Source: Eubacteriales bacterium
GTDB taxonomy: Bacteria; Bacillota; Clostridia; UBA1381
Assembly: GCA_018384175.1 (NCBI GenBank)
Contig: JAHAZB010000088.1
Coordinates: 1 to 52,085 of the forward strand
Direction: 5' to 3'
DNA length: 52,085 nt
This document shows positions 16,821 to 27,613 of this stretch, one piece after another (position 1 is the first letter of the stretch; every line of letters starts with the position of its first letter). Both the position numbers and the translations under genes were made by a program. Below the pieces are notes generated by a model. That model had not been told where the DNA came from and did not search any database. It saw only the letters and a list, made by a program, of their open reading frames with translations.

Positions 16821-17540
16821 ATGGGACAGAAGGTTAATCCACACGGATTAAGAGTCGGAATCATCAAAGATTGGGACTCAAAGTGGTATGCCGGCAAAAA
16901 GGATTTCGGCGACCAGCTCGTTGAGGACTATAATATAAGAAAGTTTGTTAAAAAGGCTTGCTACGATTCAGGCGTTGCTAAGACTGTAATCGAGAGAAAG
17001 CAGAACAAGGTTTTCGTTACTATCTATACTGCTAAACCAGGTATCATCATCGGTAAGGGCGGTCAGGATATTGACAAGCTTAAGAAAGACCTTGAGAAGA
17101 TGACAGGCAAGACTGTTAACGTAAACATCATGGAAGTTAAGCAGCCCGATGCTAACGCACAGCTCGTTGCAGAGAACATCGCTTTGCAGCTCGAGAAGAG
17201 AATTTCTTTCCGTCGTGCTATGAAGCAGGTTATGGGCAGAGCAATGCGTCTTGGTGTTAAGGGTATCAAAACTGCAGTTTCAGGTCGTGTTGGCGGTGCA
17301 GAAATTGCAAGAACAGAGCAGTATCACGAGGGAACAATCCCCCTTCAGACTTTAAGAGCAGATATCGACTACGGTTTTGCAGAGGCTGCAACAACCTACG
17401 GTATCATCGGTGTTAAGGTTTGGATTTACAAGGGCGAGGTTCTCAGAGATAACAACGGCGCAGCTGAGAGAACAGAGCGTCCGGAAAGAAAGCCCAGAGC
17501 CGCTAGAGGCGAAAGAAAGCCGAAGGGAGGCAAACAGTAA
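16821..17540 (+). CDS. rpsC: 30S ribosomal protein S3
   Basis: 239 residues. KH domain with [13 protein letters not shown] (about 74-86) and the C-terminal domain with [16 protein letters not shown]. The tail is rich in Arg/Glu/Pro and longer than in some relatives. Forms the mRNA entry site together with S4 and S5. Its TAA overlaps the ATG of rplP. Confidence 0.98.
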   Translation: MGQKVNPHGLRVGIIKDWDSKWYAGKKDFGDQLVEDYNIRKFVKKACYDSGVAKTVIERKQNKVFVTIYTAKPGIIIGKGGQDIDKLKKDLEKMTGKTVNVNIMEVKQPDANAQLVAENIALQLEKRISFRRAMKQVMGRAMRLGVKGIKTAVSGRVGGAEIARTEQYHEGTIPLQTLRADIDYGFAEAATTYGIIGVKVWIYKGEVLRDNNGAAERTERPERKPRAARGERKPKGGKQ

Positions 17541-17965
17541 TGTTATTACCGAAGAGAGTTAAATACAGAAGAGTAATGCGTGGCAGAATGAAGGGTAAGG
17601 CAACACGCGGCAACGTGGTATCAAACGGTGAGTTTGGTTTACAGGCTGTAGAGCCTTCATGGATTACCTCAAGACAGATTGAGGCAGCCCGTATCGCTAT
17701 GACAAGATACACAAAGAGAGGCGGTCAGGTTTGGATCAAAATCTTCCCTGATAAGCCGATTACACAGAAGCCTGCTGAAACTCGAATGGGTTCAGGTAAA
17801 GGTTCACCCGAATATTGGGTAGCAGTAGTTAAGCCGGGCAGAGTTATGTTCGAGATTGGCGGAGTATCTGAAGAAATCGCAAGAGAGGCACTTCGTCTTG
17901 CTATGCACAAGCTTCCGGTTAAGTGCAAGATTGTAAAGAAATCTGATGCAGAGGACGGTGAATAA
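17540..17965 (+). CDS. rplP: 50S ribosomal protein L16
   Basis: 141 residues. [11 protein letters not shown] start and the [19 protein letters not shown] segment are typical. Binds near the A-site tRNA elbow. Coupled to rpsC by a one-base overlap. Confidence 0.98.
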   Translation: MLLPKRVKYRRVMRGRMKGKATRGNVVSNGEFGLQAVEPSWITSRQIEAARIAMTRYTKRGGQVWIKIFPDKPITQKPAETRMGSGKGSPEYWVAVVKPGRVMFEIGGVSEEIAREALRLAMHKLPVKCKIVKKSDAEDGE

Positions 17966-17967
17966 TA

Positions 17968-18171
17968 ATGAAGGTTACAGAGTTAAGAGAGTTGTCAACT
18001 GCTGAGCTTATGGAAAAGCTTTCCCAGAGCAAGCAGGAGCTGTTTAATCTGAGATTTCAGAACGCTATAAACCAGTTGGATAATCCTAAGAGAATTGGCG
18101 ACGTTAAGAAAACCATCGCTCGCATCAATACCATCATTCACGAGAGAGAATTAGAGGATTCCGCGGTTTGA
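17968..18171 (+). CDS. rpmC: 50S ribosomal protein L29
   Basis: 67 residues, a two-helix coiled coil. [10 protein letters not shown] and [15 protein letters not shown] are family signatures. Located at the tunnel exit beside L23. Two bases after rplP. Confidence 0.97.
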   Translation: MKVTELRELSTAELMEKLSQSKQELFNLRFQNAINQLDNPKRIGDVKKTIARINTIIHERELEDSAV

Positions 18172-18215
18172 GCGGGGCGCATATAGCGTGATTTTTTGAA
18201 AGGAGGCAACACCTA

Positions 18216-18473
18216 ATGGAAGAAAGAAACAGCCGTAAGGTTAAAATCGGCAAGGTTATCAGCAATAAAATGGATAAGACCATTGTTGTCGCAGTAGAAG
18301 AGAGCGTTAAGCACCCGCTTTATGGTAAGGTTGTAAAAAGAACCTACAAAATGAAGGCGCACGACGCAGAGAATGTTTGCTCAATCGGCGACAAGGTAAA
18401 GGTTATGGAAACAAGACCTCTCTCCAAGGATAAGAGATGGAGATTGGTAGAAATCGTGGAGAAGGTTCGCTAA
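18216..18473 (+). CDS. rpsQ: 30S ribosomal protein S17
   Basis: 85 residues, OB fold. [17 protein letters not shown] and [19 protein letters not shown] are the usual conserved blocks. Early 30S assembly protein. AAAGGAGG upstream. Confidence 0.98.
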   Translation: MEERNSRKVKIGKVISNKMDKTIVVAVEESVKHPLYGKVVKRTYKMKAHDAENVCSIGDKVKVMETRPLSKDKRWRLVEIVEKVR

Positions 18474-18508
18474 TTTGACGGCGTTTTTCCAGAAAAGGAG
18501 GAAAGAAC

Positions 18509-18877
18509 ATGATACAGCAACAAACAAAGCTGAAGGTTGCCGATAACACAGGCGCTAAGGAAGTTATGTGCATTCGTGTTATGGGCGGCTCGAAGAAAAG
18601 ATATGCAGCCGTAGGCGACGAAATCATCTGTTCTGTTAAGAAGGCAACACCGGGCGGCGTTGTAAAGAAGGGTGATGTAGTTAAGGCAGTTGTTGTAAGA
18701 ACCGTTAAGGAAACAAGAAGACCTGATGGCTCATACATCCGCTTTGACGAGAACGCTGCGGTTATAGTAAAAGATGATAAGAACCCGAGAGGTACACGTA
18801 TCTTCGGGCCGGTAGCGAGAGAGCTTCGTGATAAAGAATATATGAAGATACTTTCACTCGCTCCCGAAGTACTTTAA
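18509..18877 (+). CDS. rplN: 50S ribosomal protein L14
   Basis: 122 residues. [19 protein letters not shown] start and [16 protein letters not shown] near the end are diagnostic. Forms bridges with 16S rRNA and binds the silencing factor RsfS in other bacteria. Confidence 0.98.
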   Translation: MIQQQTKLKVADNTGAKEVMCIRVMGGSKKRYAAVGDEIICSVKKATPGGVVKKGDVVKAVVVRTVKETRRPDGSYIRFDENAAVIVKDDKNPRGTRIFGPVARELRDKEYMKILSLAPEVL

Positions 18878-18895
18878 TTGAAGGAGGTAAACGCA

Positions 18896-19219
18896 ATGAA
18901 AAAGATGCATGTTAAAAGAGGCGACGTTGTAAGAGTTATCTCCGGCAAAGACAAGGGCAAAGAGGGTAAGGTAATCACTGCAATCCCTGAGAAGAACAAG
19001 GTAGTTGTAGAAGGCATTGCAATGGTTTCTAAGCACCAGAAAGCAAGAAGACAAGGCGAAGAAAGTGGCATTATCCATATGGAAGCTGCAATCGATGCTT
19101 CAAATGTATTGAGAGTTTGCCCGAAATGCGGTAAGGCTGTAAGAACCGGCGTTAAAATTCTTGAAGACGGTTCAAAGGCAAGATACTGCAAGAAGTGCGA
19201 AGAGATATTCAACGACTAA
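18896..19219 (+). CDS. rplX: 50S ribosomal protein L24
   Basis: 107 residues from ATG 18896, which has GAAGGAGG at the right distance; an earlier in-frame start at 18878 has none. KOW motif in KRGDVVRVISGKDKGKEGKV. The C-terminus has CPKCG and CKKC pairs, a possible zinc knuckle seen in part of the family. Assembly initiator of the 50S subunit. Confidence 0.97.
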   Translation: MKKMHVKRGDVVRVISGKDKGKEGKVITAIPEKNKVVVEGIAMVSKHQKARRQGEESGIIHMEAAIDASNVLRVCPKCGKAVRTGVKILEDGSKARYCKKCEEIFND

Positions 19220-19242
19220 TTCGGAAGGAGGTTATTTAAGCG

Positions 19243-19785
19243 ATGTCCAGAATGCAGGAAATGTACAAGGCTAAGGTTGCACCGGCTCTTATGGAAAAGT
19301 ACAGCTACAAGAGCACAATGCAGATACCTAAGCTTGAAAAAATCGTTGTCAACATCGGTTTGGGCGATGCAAAGGACAACCCCAAGGTAATAGAGGCTGC
19401 TATGGGCGACCTTGCTGCAATCACAGGTCAGAAGCCTGTTGTAACAAAGGCAAGAAAGTCAGTAGCAAACTTTAAGCTCAGAGAGGGAATGAGCATCGGT
19501 TGTAAGGTAACACTCCGTGGTGAGAAGATGTACGAGTTCCTCGACAGACTTTTCAATGTTGCGCTCCCGCGCGTAAGAGACTTCAGAGGTATTAACCCGA
19601 ACTCCTTCGACGGTCGCGGTAACTACTCACTCGGTGTGAAAGAACAGCTTATTTTCCCCGAAATTGACTACGATAAGATAGATAAAATCAGAGGTATGGA
19701 TATAATTGTTGTAACAACAGCAAAGACCGATGAAGAGGCTCGTGAGCTTTTGAGCTTAATGGGCGCTCCCTTCGTTCGTAGTTAA
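19243..19785 (+). CDS. rplE: 50S ribosomal protein L5
   Basis: 180 residues. [16 protein letters not shown], the [19 protein letters not shown] block and the [17 protein letters not shown] segment identify L5, the 5S rRNA-binding protein of the central protuberance. Confidence 0.98.
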   Translation: MSRMQEMYKAKVAPALMEKYSYKSTMQIPKLEKIVVNIGLGDAKDNPKVIEAAMGDLAAITGQKPVVTKARKSVANFKLREGMSIGCKVTLRGEKMYEFLDRLFNVALPRVRDFRGINPNSFDGRGNYSLGVKEQLIFPEIDYDKIDKIRGMDIIVVTTAKTDEEARELLSLMGAPFVRS

Positions 19786-19801
19786 GTTAGGAGGATAAAT
19801 C

Positions 19802-19987
19802 ATGGCTAAGAAATCTATGAAGATAAAGCAGATGAGACAGCCTAAGCATTCAACTCAGGCTTACACCAGATGTAAAATCTGCGGCAGACCTCACGCTTAC
19901 TTAAGAAAGTTCGGCATATGCCGTATCTGCTTCAGAGAATTGGCTTATAAGGGCCAGATCCCCGGCGTGAAGAAGGCAAGCTGGTAA
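19802..19987 (+). CDS. rpsZ: 30S ribosomal protein S14, zinc type
   Basis: 61 residues, the short zinc-binding (type Z) form, with CKICGRPH and CRICFRE supplying four cysteines. Short C+ forms are usual in Firmicutes. 16 bases after rplE with GGAGG. Confidence 0.98.
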   Translation: MAKKSMKIKQMRQPKHSTQAYTRCKICGRPHAYLRKFGICRICFRELAYKGQIPGVKKASW

Positions 19988-20028
19988 AAACAATCGAGTC
20001 CCGATAATTTCGGAAGGAGGTAAATTCA

Positions 20029-20427
20029 ATGCAAATCACTGATCCTATTGCGGATATGCTAACCAGAATCAGAAACGCAAACACCGCAAAGCATGAAACA
20101 GTTGACGTTCCCGCTTCCAATATGAAGAAGGCAATAGCTGAAATCTTAAACGAAGAGGGCTATATCAAAGGCTATCAGGTGATAGAAGACGGTAAGCAGG
20201 GTGTTATCAGAATTACCCTGAAGTACGGTCAGAACAAAGAAAAGGTTATAAGTGGCCTTAAGAGAGTTTCCAAGCCCGGTCTTAGAATTTATGCCGGTGC
20301 AGATGAGTTACCGAGAGTATTAAAAGGTCTTGGTATCGCAATCGTATCAACCTCTAAGGGTATTATGACAGATAAGAACGCAAGAGCAAACCACGTAGGT
20401 GGCGAAGTTCTCGCATTCGTATGGTAA
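20029..20427 (+). CDS. rpsH: 30S ribosomal protein S8
   Basis: 132 residues. [14 protein letters not shown] start and [26 protein letters not shown] end are characteristic. Binds 16S helix 21; in enterobacteria it represses spc translation, not tested here. Confidence 0.98.
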   Translation: MQITDPIADMLTRIRNANTAKHETVDVPASNMKKAIAEILNEEGYIKGYQVIEDGKQGVIRITLKYGQNKEKVISGLKRVSKPGLRIYAGADELPRVLKGLGIAIVSTSKGIMTDKNARANHVGGEVLAFVW

Positions 20428-20452
20428 AAACCTATTTATCAAACTGAAAACC

Positions 20453-20474
20453 CTGCCTTAAATAGTAAAGGCAG
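20453..20474 (+). other. Intercistronic hairpin before rplF
   Basis: CTGCCTT (20453-20459) pairs with AAGGCAG (20468-20474), 8-base loop, in the 76-base gap between rpsH and rplF. No T-run follows, so it is unlikely to terminate. Confidence 0.4.
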
Positions 20475-20503
20475 AGAAAATTTAAGTTAAGGAGGACAAA
20501 GTA

Positions 20504-21052
20504 ATGTCAAGAATAGGCAAGTTGCCGATTACTATTCCTGCTGGAGTAGACGTAAAAATCGGCGCTGAAAATGAAGTTACAGTTAAGGGTGCAAAGGCAA
20601 CTCTTACAAGAAAGCTTCATCCGAATATGATTATCAAAGCTGAAGGCGGCGTTATCACAGTAGAGCGTCCGAACGAGGAGAAGATGAACAAAGCTCTCCA
20701 CGGCCTTACAAGAACATTGATAAACAACATGGTAGTCGGTGTAACCGAAGGCTTCAAGAAGGAGCTTGAAATCAACGGTGTCGGCTACAGAGCACAGATG
20801 CAGGGCAAGACTCTCGTATTGAGCCTTGGTTACTCGCATCCGGTAGAGTATGTGGCTCCCGAAGGTATCACAGTTGAGGTTCCTGCTCCTAACAAGATTA
20901 TCGTAAGCGGTGCTAACAAGGAAGTAGTTGGCGAAACAGCTGCTAAAATCAGAGAGTACAGAATGCCTGAACCATACAAGGGCAAGGGTATCAAGTACGT
21001 TGATGAGGTAATCCGTCGTAAGGAAGGTAAAGCAGGAGCTAAGAAGAAGTAA
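20504..21052 (+). CDS. rplF: 50S ribosomal protein L6
   Basis: 182 residues, two similar domains. [14 protein letters not shown] start and [24 protein letters not shown] end are diagnostic. Placed near the factor-binding site. Confidence 0.98.
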   Translation: MSRIGKLPITIPAGVDVKIGAENEVTVKGAKATLTRKLHPNMIIKAEGGVITVERPNEEKMNKALHGLTRTLINNMVVGVTEGFKKELEINGVGYRAQMQGKTLVLSLGYSHPVEYVAPEGITVEVPAPNKIIVSGANKEVVGETAAKIREYRMPEPYKGKGIKYVDEVIRRKEGKAGAKKK

Positions 21053-21069
21053 GAAAGGAGTGTTCTTAA

Positions 21070-21429
21070 ATGATAAAAAAGCAAAACAGTAATGTTGCAA
21101 GATTAAGACGTCACGAAAGAGTGAGAAAGAACATCTCCGGAACTGCGGAGAAGCCCCGTCTTAACGTATTCAGAAGTCTGAATCACATCTATGCACAGAT
21201 AATTGATGACACAAAAGGTATCACCTTAGTAAGCGCGTCAAGCTTAGACAAGGCATTTGAAGGCAAGGGTGGAAACATCGAAGGCGCAAAGGCAGTAGGT
21301 AAGCTTGTAGCTGAGAAGGCTCTTGAAAAGGGCATTAAGACCGTTGTATTCGACAGAGGCGGATACATTTATCACGGAAGAGTAGCTGCTCTTGCAGAAG
21401 GTGCGAGAGAAGCAGGTCTTGAATTCTAA
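21070..21429 (+). CDS. rplR: 50S ribosomal protein L18
   Basis: 119 residues. [33 protein letters not shown] and [21 protein letters not shown] match L18, which binds 5S rRNA with L5. Confidence 0.98.
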   Translation: MIKKQNSNVARLRRHERVRKNISGTAEKPRLNVFRSLNHIYAQIIDDTKGITLVSASSLDKAFEGKGGNIEGAKAVGKLVAEKALEKGIKTVVFDRGGYIYHGRVAALAEGAREAGLEF

Positions 21430-21447
21430 TATAAGGAGGTAGATTTT

Positions 21448-21951
21448 GTGGCTGAAAGAATAGATGCGACAACTCTTGATTTACAAGAGAAACTCGTAGA
21501 GATAAACCGTGTTGCCAAGACTGTAAAGGGCGGACGTACAATGCGTTTTTCTGCACTTATGGTAGTAGGCGACGGCAACGGCAAAGTAGGTTGCGGTATC
21601 GGTAAAGCAACTGAAATCCCCGATGCAATCAGAAAGGGCATCGAAGATGCTAAAAAGCACATGATAACCGTTCCCCTCGAGGGCACAACAATTACACATG
21701 AGGTAATTGGTGAGTTCGGTGCAGGAAGAGTTCTTCTTAAGCCTGCTAAAAAGGGTACCGGTGTTATCGCCGGTGGTGCAGTTCGTGCGGTAGTTGAGCT
21801 TGCAGGTATAAAGGACATCAGAACAAAGTGTTTGCGTTCAAACAACAAGAAGAATGTTGTTAAGGCTGCTATTGCAGGTCTTGCAAACCTTAAGGAAGCT
21901 GAGTCAGTTGCAAAGCTCCGCGGCAAGACTGTTGACCAGATTGTCGGTTAA
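21448..21951 (+). CDS. rpsE: 30S ribosomal protein S5
   Basis: 167 residues from a GTG (21448-21450) preceded by AAGGAGG. Double-stranded RNA-binding fold with [19 protein letters not shown] and [14 protein letters not shown], then the C-terminal [10 protein letters not shown] block. Needed for fidelity at the mRNA entry site. Confidence 0.98.
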   Translation: MAERIDATTLDLQEKLVEINRVAKTVKGGRTMRFSALMVVGDGNGKVGCGIGKATEIPDAIRKGIEDAKKHMITVPLEGTTITHEVIGEFGAGRVLLKPAKKGTGVIAGGAVRAVVELAGIKDIRTKCLRSNNKKNVVKAAIAGLANLKEAESVAKLRGKTVDQIVG

Positions 21952-21965
21952 GGAGGCATAAAGCT

Positions 21966-22139
21966 ATGTTAAAAGTAACTTTAGTTAAAAGCACAATCGG
22001 CTGCCAGGAGAATCAGAAGGCAAACGTTGCAGCACTTGGTCTTAAGAAGATCAGAGACGTAAAGATGCACGAGGATACTCCGCAGATCAGAGGTATGATT
22101 AAAAAAGTATCTCATCTTGTAGAAGTTGAGGAGAACTGA
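21966..22139 (+). CDS. rpmD: 50S ribosomal protein L30
   Basis: 57 residues, ATG 21966 to TGA 22137-22139, with AAGGAGG upstream. [18 protein letters not shown] and a central [15 protein letters not shown] block are the L30 signatures. Sits between rpsE and rplO as in other spc operons. Confidence 0.96.
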   Translation: MLKVTLVKSTIGCQENQKANVAALGLKKIRDVKMHEDTPQIRGMIKKVSHLVEVEEN

Positions 22140-22166
22140 TAAAATTTCAAGAAGGAGGTGCGGCAA

Positions 22167-22607
22167 ATGAGATTAGACGAACTTAAGCCTGCTGAAGGTT
22201 CAAGATTTGAATGTAAAAGAATTGGCAGAGGTATCGGCTCCGGAACAGGTAAGACCTCAGGTAAAGGTCATAAAGGACAGAACGCTCGTTCCGGCGGCGG
22301 TGTAAGACCGGGCTTTGAGGGCGGTCAGATGCCATTATACAGACGTCTCCCGAAGAGAGGCTTCACAAATATTTTTGCAAAAGAATATGTTGCAGTTAAT
22401 GTATCGGAGCTTGAAAGATTCGATAACGGTACAGAGGTAACTGCTGAACTTCTTAAGGAAGCAGGCGTTATTTCCAAGATTAAGGACGGTGTCAAGATTC
22501 TTGGAAGAGGTGAGATTACAAAGAATCTCACAGTTAAGGTAGCAAAATTCTCTGAATCGGCAAAGGAAAAGATTGAGAAAGCCGGTGGAAAGGCAGAGGT
22601 GATTTAA
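22167..22607 (+). CDS. rplO: 50S ribosomal protein L15
   Basis: 146 residues from ATG 22167 (GAAGGAGG upstream). [12 protein letters not shown] start, the Gly-rich [19 protein letters not shown] and [18 protein letters not shown] are typical of L15. Its TAA directly abuts the GTG of secY. Confidence 0.98.
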   Translation: MRLDELKPAEGSRFECKRIGRGIGSGTGKTSGKGHKGQNARSGGGVRPGFEGGQMPLYRRLPKRGFTNIFAKEYVAVNVSELERFDNGTEVTAELLKEAGVISKIKDGVKILGRGEITKNLTVKVAKFSESAKEKIEKAGGKAEVI

Positions 22608-23936
22608 GTGTCTATTATTACTAACGCATTTAAGATCCCTGACCTTAGAAAGAGAATACTGTTCACTCTGTTAATGCTCATTATATTCAGATTTGGAGCA
22701 CACGTTCCTGTTCCATATCTTTCGAGCGAAGCAATGCAGGCATTTTTGGGTGATGGCGGTGCAGACTTGTTCTCACTGTTCAATATCTTCACCGGTGGCG
22801 CGTTCTCAAACGCAACCGTAATGGCACTCGGTGTATCACCATACATCAATGCATCAATTATTATTCAGCTTTTGACTGTTGCAATTCCTGCTTTGGAAAG
22901 ACTTGCCAAGGAAGGTATTGAAGGAAGAAAGAAGATAAATAAGATTACAAGATACGTTGGTATCATCCTTGCATTTGTACAGGGTGCAGGTCTTTATGTA
23001 ACACTCCATAATATGGGTGTTGAAAGCAATATGACAACAATTGTAAACGAAGGCGTTCTTACCTTCTTCATAATAACACTCACATTCACAGCAGGTACAG
23101 CATTCATTGTATGGCTTGGTGAGCTTATTACTGAAAAAGGTCTTGGAAACGGTGTTTCGCTTATAATCTTTGCAGGTATCGTATCAAGCATCCCAAGTGG
23201 TGCTATGACAATTTACAACCAGTTCCTTGCAACAGGTCTTAACCTCAAGGGTATTGTTGTTTCAGTAGCAATTCTGGTTGTAGCAATTGCAGCAATCGCA
23301 CTTGTTGTGCTCTTCGACTCAGCAGAGAGAAGAATTCCGGTACAGTATGCAAAGCGTGTTGTTGGAAGAAAGATGTACGGCGGACAGTCCACAAATATCC
23401 CCATAAAGGTTATCATGGGCGGCGTAATGCCTATCATCTTCGCATCGAGCATCATGGCATTCCCTGCAACAATCGTCAGACTCCTTTCATCAGGAAGTCT
23501 TCCGCAGGCAGGACTTGGATATTATATCCTCAGCTGCCTTTCAGCAGGTCTCGGCCCCTGGTGGTGCGATGTTGTATACTCAGTTATTTACTTCCTGCTC
23601 ATCATCTTCTTCACATATTTCTATGCATCAATCCAGTTCAATACTGTTGAGCTTGCAAATAATATGAAGAAGTCGGGCGGATATATCCCGGGTTACCGTC
23701 CCGGAAAGCCGACCAGCGACTTTATAAACGGTGTATCAACAAGACTTAATTTCATCGGTGCATTGTTCCTCGGAGTAATCGCTGTATTGCCGGTAGTAGT
23801 TGGTGCTGTATTCGGTATCAACGGCTTGCAGATAGGTGGTACATCATTGCTCATTATGGAGGGTGTTGCACTTGAAACTGTAAGACAGATTGAATCACAG
23901 ATGGTTATGCGTCATTATAAGGGATTTTTGGAGTAA
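22608..23936 (+). CDS. secY: Preprotein translocase subunit SecY
   Basis: 442 residues, ten membrane helices, GTG start directly after rplO. Plug region and lateral-gate helices are recognisable: GVSPYINASIIIQLL near 84, GIEGRKKINKITRY, and the cytosolic loop with RRIPVQYAKR. Central pore of the Sec translocon for secretion and membrane insertion. Confidence 0.98.
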   Translation: MSIITNAFKIPDLRKRILFTLLMLIIFRFGAHVPVPYLSSEAMQAFLGDGGADLFSLFNIFTGGAFSNATVMALGVSPYINASIIIQLLTVAIPALERLAKEGIEGRKKINKITRYVGIILAFVQGAGLYVTLHNMGVESNMTTIVNEGVLTFFIITLTFTAGTAFIVWLGELITEKGLGNGVSLIIFAGIVSSIPSGAMTIYNQFLATGLNLKGIVVSVAILVVAIAAIALVVLFDSAERRIPVQYAKRVVGRKMYGGQSTNIPIKVIMGGVMPIIFASSIMAFPATIVRLLSSGSLPQAGLGYYILSCLSAGLGPWWCDVVYSVIYFLLIIFFTYFYASIQFNTVELANNMKKSGGYIPGYRPGKPTSDFINGVSTRLNFIGALFLGVIAVLPVVVGAVFGINGLQIGGTSLLIMEGVALETVRQIESQMVMRHYKGFLE

Positions 23937-23979
23937 TCCAAAATTCCTTATATGAACAACTCAGAAAGGCGGCATAATT

Positions 23980-24615
23980 ATGAAGCTGATTTTATTGGGT
24001 CCCCCGGGAGCGGGAAAAGGAACTCAAGCTGAAATTCTGTCAAAAAGGCTCGGCATTGACACTATTTCAACAGGTGTTATGCTAAGAGCAGCAATCAGAG
24101 AAGGAACAGAGCTTGGACGTATGGCAGAAGGTTATATAAATGATGGAAAGCTTGTTCCGGACGATGTTGTTGTCGGTATAGTAAAGGAAAGACTTTCGCA
24201 GGAAGACTGTGAAAAGGGCTTCATCCTTGACGGATTCCCACGAACAACTGCACAGGCAGAAGCGCTTACAGCATCGGGAGTAGAGATTGATAAGGTACTT
24301 TCACTTGAAGTATCTGACGAAACAATAATCGAACGACTCTCAGGCAGACGTGAGTGCAGTAAGTGCGGAACTCCGTACCATGTTGTATTCAAGCCATCAC
24401 CAAATGGTGATAAATGCCCATGTGGTGGCGAGCTGATACAGCGTGCTGATGACAATGAAGAAACGGTAAAGAACCGAATCGAGGTTTACCATAACCAAAC
24501 AGAGCCAATTAAGGAATACTATCAGGCACAAGGTAAATTGGTAGTTGCTTACGGCAAGGAAGAGCTTGCTGACACCACTTTGGAAGTGGCAAAGGCACTT
24601 GGTCTCGAAGACTAA
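23980..24615 (+). CDS. adk: Adenylate kinase
   Basis: 211 residues. P-loop GPPGAGKGTQ (about 7-16), FILDGFPRT with the NMP-site Arg, and a zinc-type LID with CSKCGTPYH and a CPCG pair. Converts ATP and AMP to 2 ADP. Placed between secY and map as in most Firmicutes. Confidence 0.98.
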   Translation: MKLILLGPPGAGKGTQAEILSKRLGIDTISTGVMLRAAIREGTELGRMAEGYINDGKLVPDDVVVGIVKERLSQEDCEKGFILDGFPRTTAQAEALTASGVEIDKVLSLEVSDETIIERLSGRRECSKCGTPYHVVFKPSPNGDKCPCGGELIQRADDNEETVKNRIEVYHNQTEPIKEYYQAQGKLVVAYGKEELADTTLEVAKALGLED

Positions 24616-24631
24616 ATCGGAGAGTGGAAAA

Positions 24632-25390
24632 ATGATAACAATCAAATCACGTTCCGAAATAGAAAAAATGCGTGTTGCCGGTAAAATAACCGGACTTGCT
24701 CTGGTAGAGATATCAAAGCATATCAAACCGGGAGTATCAACCGCAGAGCTTGATAAAATCGCATTCGATTTTATCAAAAGACAGGGAGCTGTTCCATCCT
24801 TTCTGAACTATAACGGCTATCCCGCATCGATATGTGCATCATTAAATGATGCTGTCGTACACGGAATTCCGTCAAAGGATATAGTTTTGAAAGAAGGCGA
24901 CATTATTTCAATAGATGTCGGTGCTTATAAAGATGGCTATCACGGCGATGCAGCCCGAACCTACGGAGTCGGTAAGATTTCCGCTGAGGCACAAAGGCTC
25001 ATCGACGTAACAAAGCAGAGCTTTTTTGAAGGACTAAAATTCGCCTCTCATGGAGCGAAGCTGGGCGACATATCAGCGGCAATTCAGGAATATGCTGAAA
25101 ATAACGGTTATTCTGTTGTACGCGATTTAGTCGGACACGGTATAGGCAAGGAAATGCACGAAGACCCAAGTGTTCCGAACTACGGACGAAAGGGAAAGGG
25201 TGTAAAGCTTGCGTCAGGAATGACTCTTGCTATCGAGCCTATGATAAATGCAGGTGAGTATGATGTAGAAGTGCTCGACGATGACTGGACGGTGGTAACC
25301 GCCGACGGAAGTCTTTCGGCACATTACGAAAATACAGTTCTTATCACACGTGATAAGGCGGAGATACTCACGTTGTACGATGAGGTGTAA
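24632..25390 (+). CDS. map: Methionine aminopeptidase, type I
   Basis: 252 residues from ATG 24632; the reading frame continues upstream into adk but that part is not homologous. Metal ligands: Asp in SIDVGAYKDGYHGDAART, His in GHGIGKEMHEDP, Glu in IEPMINAG and a second Glu near the end. Removes the initiator Met from new proteins. Confidence 0.97.
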   Translation: MITIKSRSEIEKMRVAGKITGLALVEISKHIKPGVSTAELDKIAFDFIKRQGAVPSFLNYNGYPASICASLNDAVVHGIPSKDIVLKEGDIISIDVGAYKDGYHGDAARTYGVGKISAEAQRLIDVTKQSFFEGLKFASHGAKLGDISAAIQEYAENNGYSVVRDLVGHGIGKEMHEDPSVPNYGRKGKGVKLASGMTLAIEPMINAGEYDVEVLDDDWTVVTADGSLSAHYENTVLITRDKAEILTLYDEV

Positions 25391-25391
25391 T

Positions 25392-25640
25392 ATGGATATT
25401 ACAGTCGGAAGTGCAGTATATTCAAGGGCGGGGCGTGATAAGGGCGATTTATTCATCGTTCTTAAGGTCGAAGGAGATTATGTATATCTCGTAGACGGAA
25501 AAAAACGCCGAATAGCCAATCCTAAGAAAAAGAAAATCAAGCATCTTAACAAGACAAATTTCGTATCGGATGTGTGCCAAAGCGGTACGCCTGAAGATTA
25601 TATGATACGAAATGCGTTAGCAGAAATGAAACCAATTTAA
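25392..25640 (+). CDS. KOW-domain RNA-binding protein (L14e-like)
   Basis: 82 residues from ATG 25392, one base after map. An N-terminal KOW-like segment ([21 protein letters not shown]) is followed by [12 protein letters not shown], a basic patch. In Clostridia a small KOW protein often sits between map and infA; its role is unproven, probably in ribosome assembly. No ribosome site of its own is clear, so it may be translated by coupling. Confidence 0.85.
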   Translation: MDITVGSAVYSRAGRDKGDLFIVLKVEGDYVYLVDGKKRRIANPKKKKIKHLNKTNFVSDVCQSGTPEDYMIRNALAEMKPI

Positions 25641-25660
25641 CAGACTGGGAGGTTATTTCT

Positions 25661-25879
25661 TTGGCAAAGGACGACGTTTTAGAGGTAGAGGGTACAGTAG
25701 TTGAGACTCTCCCTAATGCAATGTTTAAGGTAGAGCTTGAAAATGGGCACAGAGTACTTGCTCATATTTCAGGCAAGTTAAGAATGAACTTCATCAAAAT
25801 TCTCCCCGGCGATAAGGTTACAATGGAGATGTCTCCGTATGACCTTTCAAGAGCGAGAATTACATGGAGATCCAAGTAA
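25661..25879 (+). CDS. infA: Translation initiation factor IF-1
   Basis: 72 residues, a single S1-like OB fold. [21 protein letters not shown] and [18 protein letters not shown] are diagnostic. The start is TTG at 25661-25663 with GGGAGG upstream; no ATG fits the family start. A rare start could tune its level. Confidence 0.97.
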   Translation: MAKDDVLEVEGTVVETLPNAMFKVELENGHRVLAHISGKLRMNFIKILPGDKVTMEMSPYDLSRARITWRSK

Positions 25880-26008
<129 letters not shown>

Positions 26009-26054
26009 TAATCTAAGCAAATAGAAAAAACAAACGGTAATTGTATTTAACCTG

Positions 26055-26096
26055 TTCAAGTGCGGCTGCTGCATATAGATAGGTGCAGAGCTTGAA
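26055..26096 (+). promoter_or_regulatory. Stem-loop in the rpmJ-rpsM gap (leader candidate)
   Basis: TTCAAG (26055-26060) pairs with CTTGAA (26091-26096), and CTGCA (26069-26073) with TGCAG (26084-26088) inside. It lies in a 144-base gap that is unusually long for this cluster. In some bacteria ribosomal protein S4 binds a leader before rpsM; whether this is one is inference. Confidence 0.4.
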
Positions 26097-26152
26097 TATG
26101 TTATATATATTTTGATGATATCTCAAGAATAATTTGGAGGTGTAGAAACAAT

Positions 26153-26521
26153 ATGGCAAGAATAGCAGGTGTTGACTTACCCAGAGAGAAGAGAGTTGAG
26201 ATCGGTCTTACCTACATCTACGGTATAGGACTTAAGAGCTCACAGAAGATTCTCGAAAAGAACGGTATAAATCCTGATACAAGAGTAAAGGATTTGTCCG
26301 AGGAGGATGTTAACAAACTTAGAGAAACAATCGACGCTGAATTCACTGTTGAGGGTGATTTGAGACGTCAGGTTGCACTTGATATTAAGAGATTGATGGA
26401 AATCGGCTGTTACAGAGGTATCCGTCATAGAAAGGGTCTTCCTGTAAGAGGACAGAACACAAAGAACAATGCCAGAACCAGAAAAGGTAAGGCAAAGACA
26501 ATCGCTAATAAGAAGAAGTAA
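26153..26521 (+). CDS. rpsM: 30S ribosomal protein S13
   Basis: 122 residues. [25 protein letters not shown] start and [22 protein letters not shown] end are diagnostic. Contacts the P-site tRNA and S19. Confidence 0.98.
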   Translation: MARIAGVDLPREKRVEIGLTYIYGIGLKSSQKILEKNGINPDTRVKDLSEEDVNKLRETIDAEFTVEGDLRRQVALDIKRLMEIGCYRGIRHRKGLPVRGQNTKNNARTRKGKAKTIANKKK

Positions 26522-26535
26522 GGAGGGAGTAGCTA

Positions 26536-26931
26536 ATGTCTAAGGTAGCAAAGAAAACCACAAGAACCAGACGTGTTAAAAAGAACATTGAAAGAGGAGC
26601 TGCTCACATCGCTTCCAGCTTCAATAATACAATTGTTACAATTACCGATGTAGACGGCAACGCACTTTCATGGGCAAGTGCCGGCGGCATGGGCTTCAGA
26701 GGCTCAAAGAAGAGCACTCCGTTCGCAGCTCAGACAGCTGCAGAGACAGCTGCAAAGGCAGCTATGGAGCATGGTCTTAAGACTGTAGAGGTATTTGTAA
26801 AGGGCCCCGGTGCAGGAAGAGAAGCTGCTATCCGTGCTTTGCAGGCAGCAGGCTTGGAAGTTACAATGATTAAGGATGTAACTCCTATTCCTCACAACGG
26901 CTGCAGACCGCCTAAGAGAAGACGTGTCTGA
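26536..26931 (+). CDS. rpsK: 30S ribosomal protein S11
   Basis: 131 residues. [37 protein letters not shown] and the basic end [11 protein letters not shown] are signatures. Platform protein near the mRNA exit. Confidence 0.98.
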   Translation: MSKVAKKTTRTRRVKKNIERGAAHIASSFNNTIVTITDVDGNALSWASAGGMGFRGSKKSTPFAAQTAAETAAKAAMEHGLKTVEVFVKGPGAGREAAIRALQAAGLEVTMIKDVTPIPHNGCRPPKRRRV

Positions 26932-26957
26932 TTGAATAAGAGAAGGAGGAATAGAGC

Positions 26958-27551
26958 ATGGCTAAGAATATGCAACCGGTTCTTAAAAGATGCAAGACTC
27001 TCGGTATTGAGCCCGGCGTAATGGGAGTTCACAAGACTTCTAACAGAAACCCGAAGCAGGGAAGAAAGAAGCAGTCCGAGTATGGCTTGCAGCTTAATGA
27101 AAAGCAGAAGGTTAAGTTTATATACGGTGTTTTGGAGAAGCAGTTCCGTAAGTACTACGTAATGGCTACAAAGAAGCACGGAATTACAGGTGAAGAGCTT
27201 TTGTCAATTCTTGAAACAAGACTTGACAACGTAGTCTTCAGACTCGGTCTTGCAAACACAAGACGTGAAGCAAGACAGATTGTCAACCACGGTCATATCC
27301 TCGTAAACGGTAAGAAGGTAGACATTCCTTCATACCTTGTAAAAGAGGGCGACACAGTAGCAGTACGTGAAAAGAGCAAGAGTTCTGCTCATATGAAGAG
27401 TATTGCCGAGGCAAACGCTACAAGAAGCGTTCCCAAGTGGTTAGACATGGACAAGAATGCAATGCAGGGAAAAGTTGTAACACTTCCGACAAGAGATTGT
27501 ATCGATTATGAAGTTGAGGAACACTTAATCGTCGAGTTGTATTCTAAGTAA
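26958..27551 (+). CDS. rpsD: 30S ribosomal protein S4
   Basis: 197 residues, C-minus form (no zinc cysteines at the N-terminus). The S4 RNA-binding domain reads [31 protein letters not shown]. Here rpsD lies inside the alpha operon, unlike Bacillus subtilis where it is separate. Confidence 0.97.
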   Translation: MAKNMQPVLKRCKTLGIEPGVMGVHKTSNRNPKQGRKKQSEYGLQLNEKQKVKFIYGVLEKQFRKYYVMATKKHGITGEELLSILETRLDNVVFRLGLANTRREARQIVNHGHILVNGKKVDIPSYLVKEGDTVAVREKSKSSAHMKSIAEANATRSVPKWLDMDKNAMQGKVVTLPTRDCIDYEVEEHLIVELYSK

Positions 27552-27613
27552 TTATAGTTTACCCTCGGTAAGTTGGAAATTTACTTGATTATGTAAAAGG
27601 AGGGTTTTATTAG

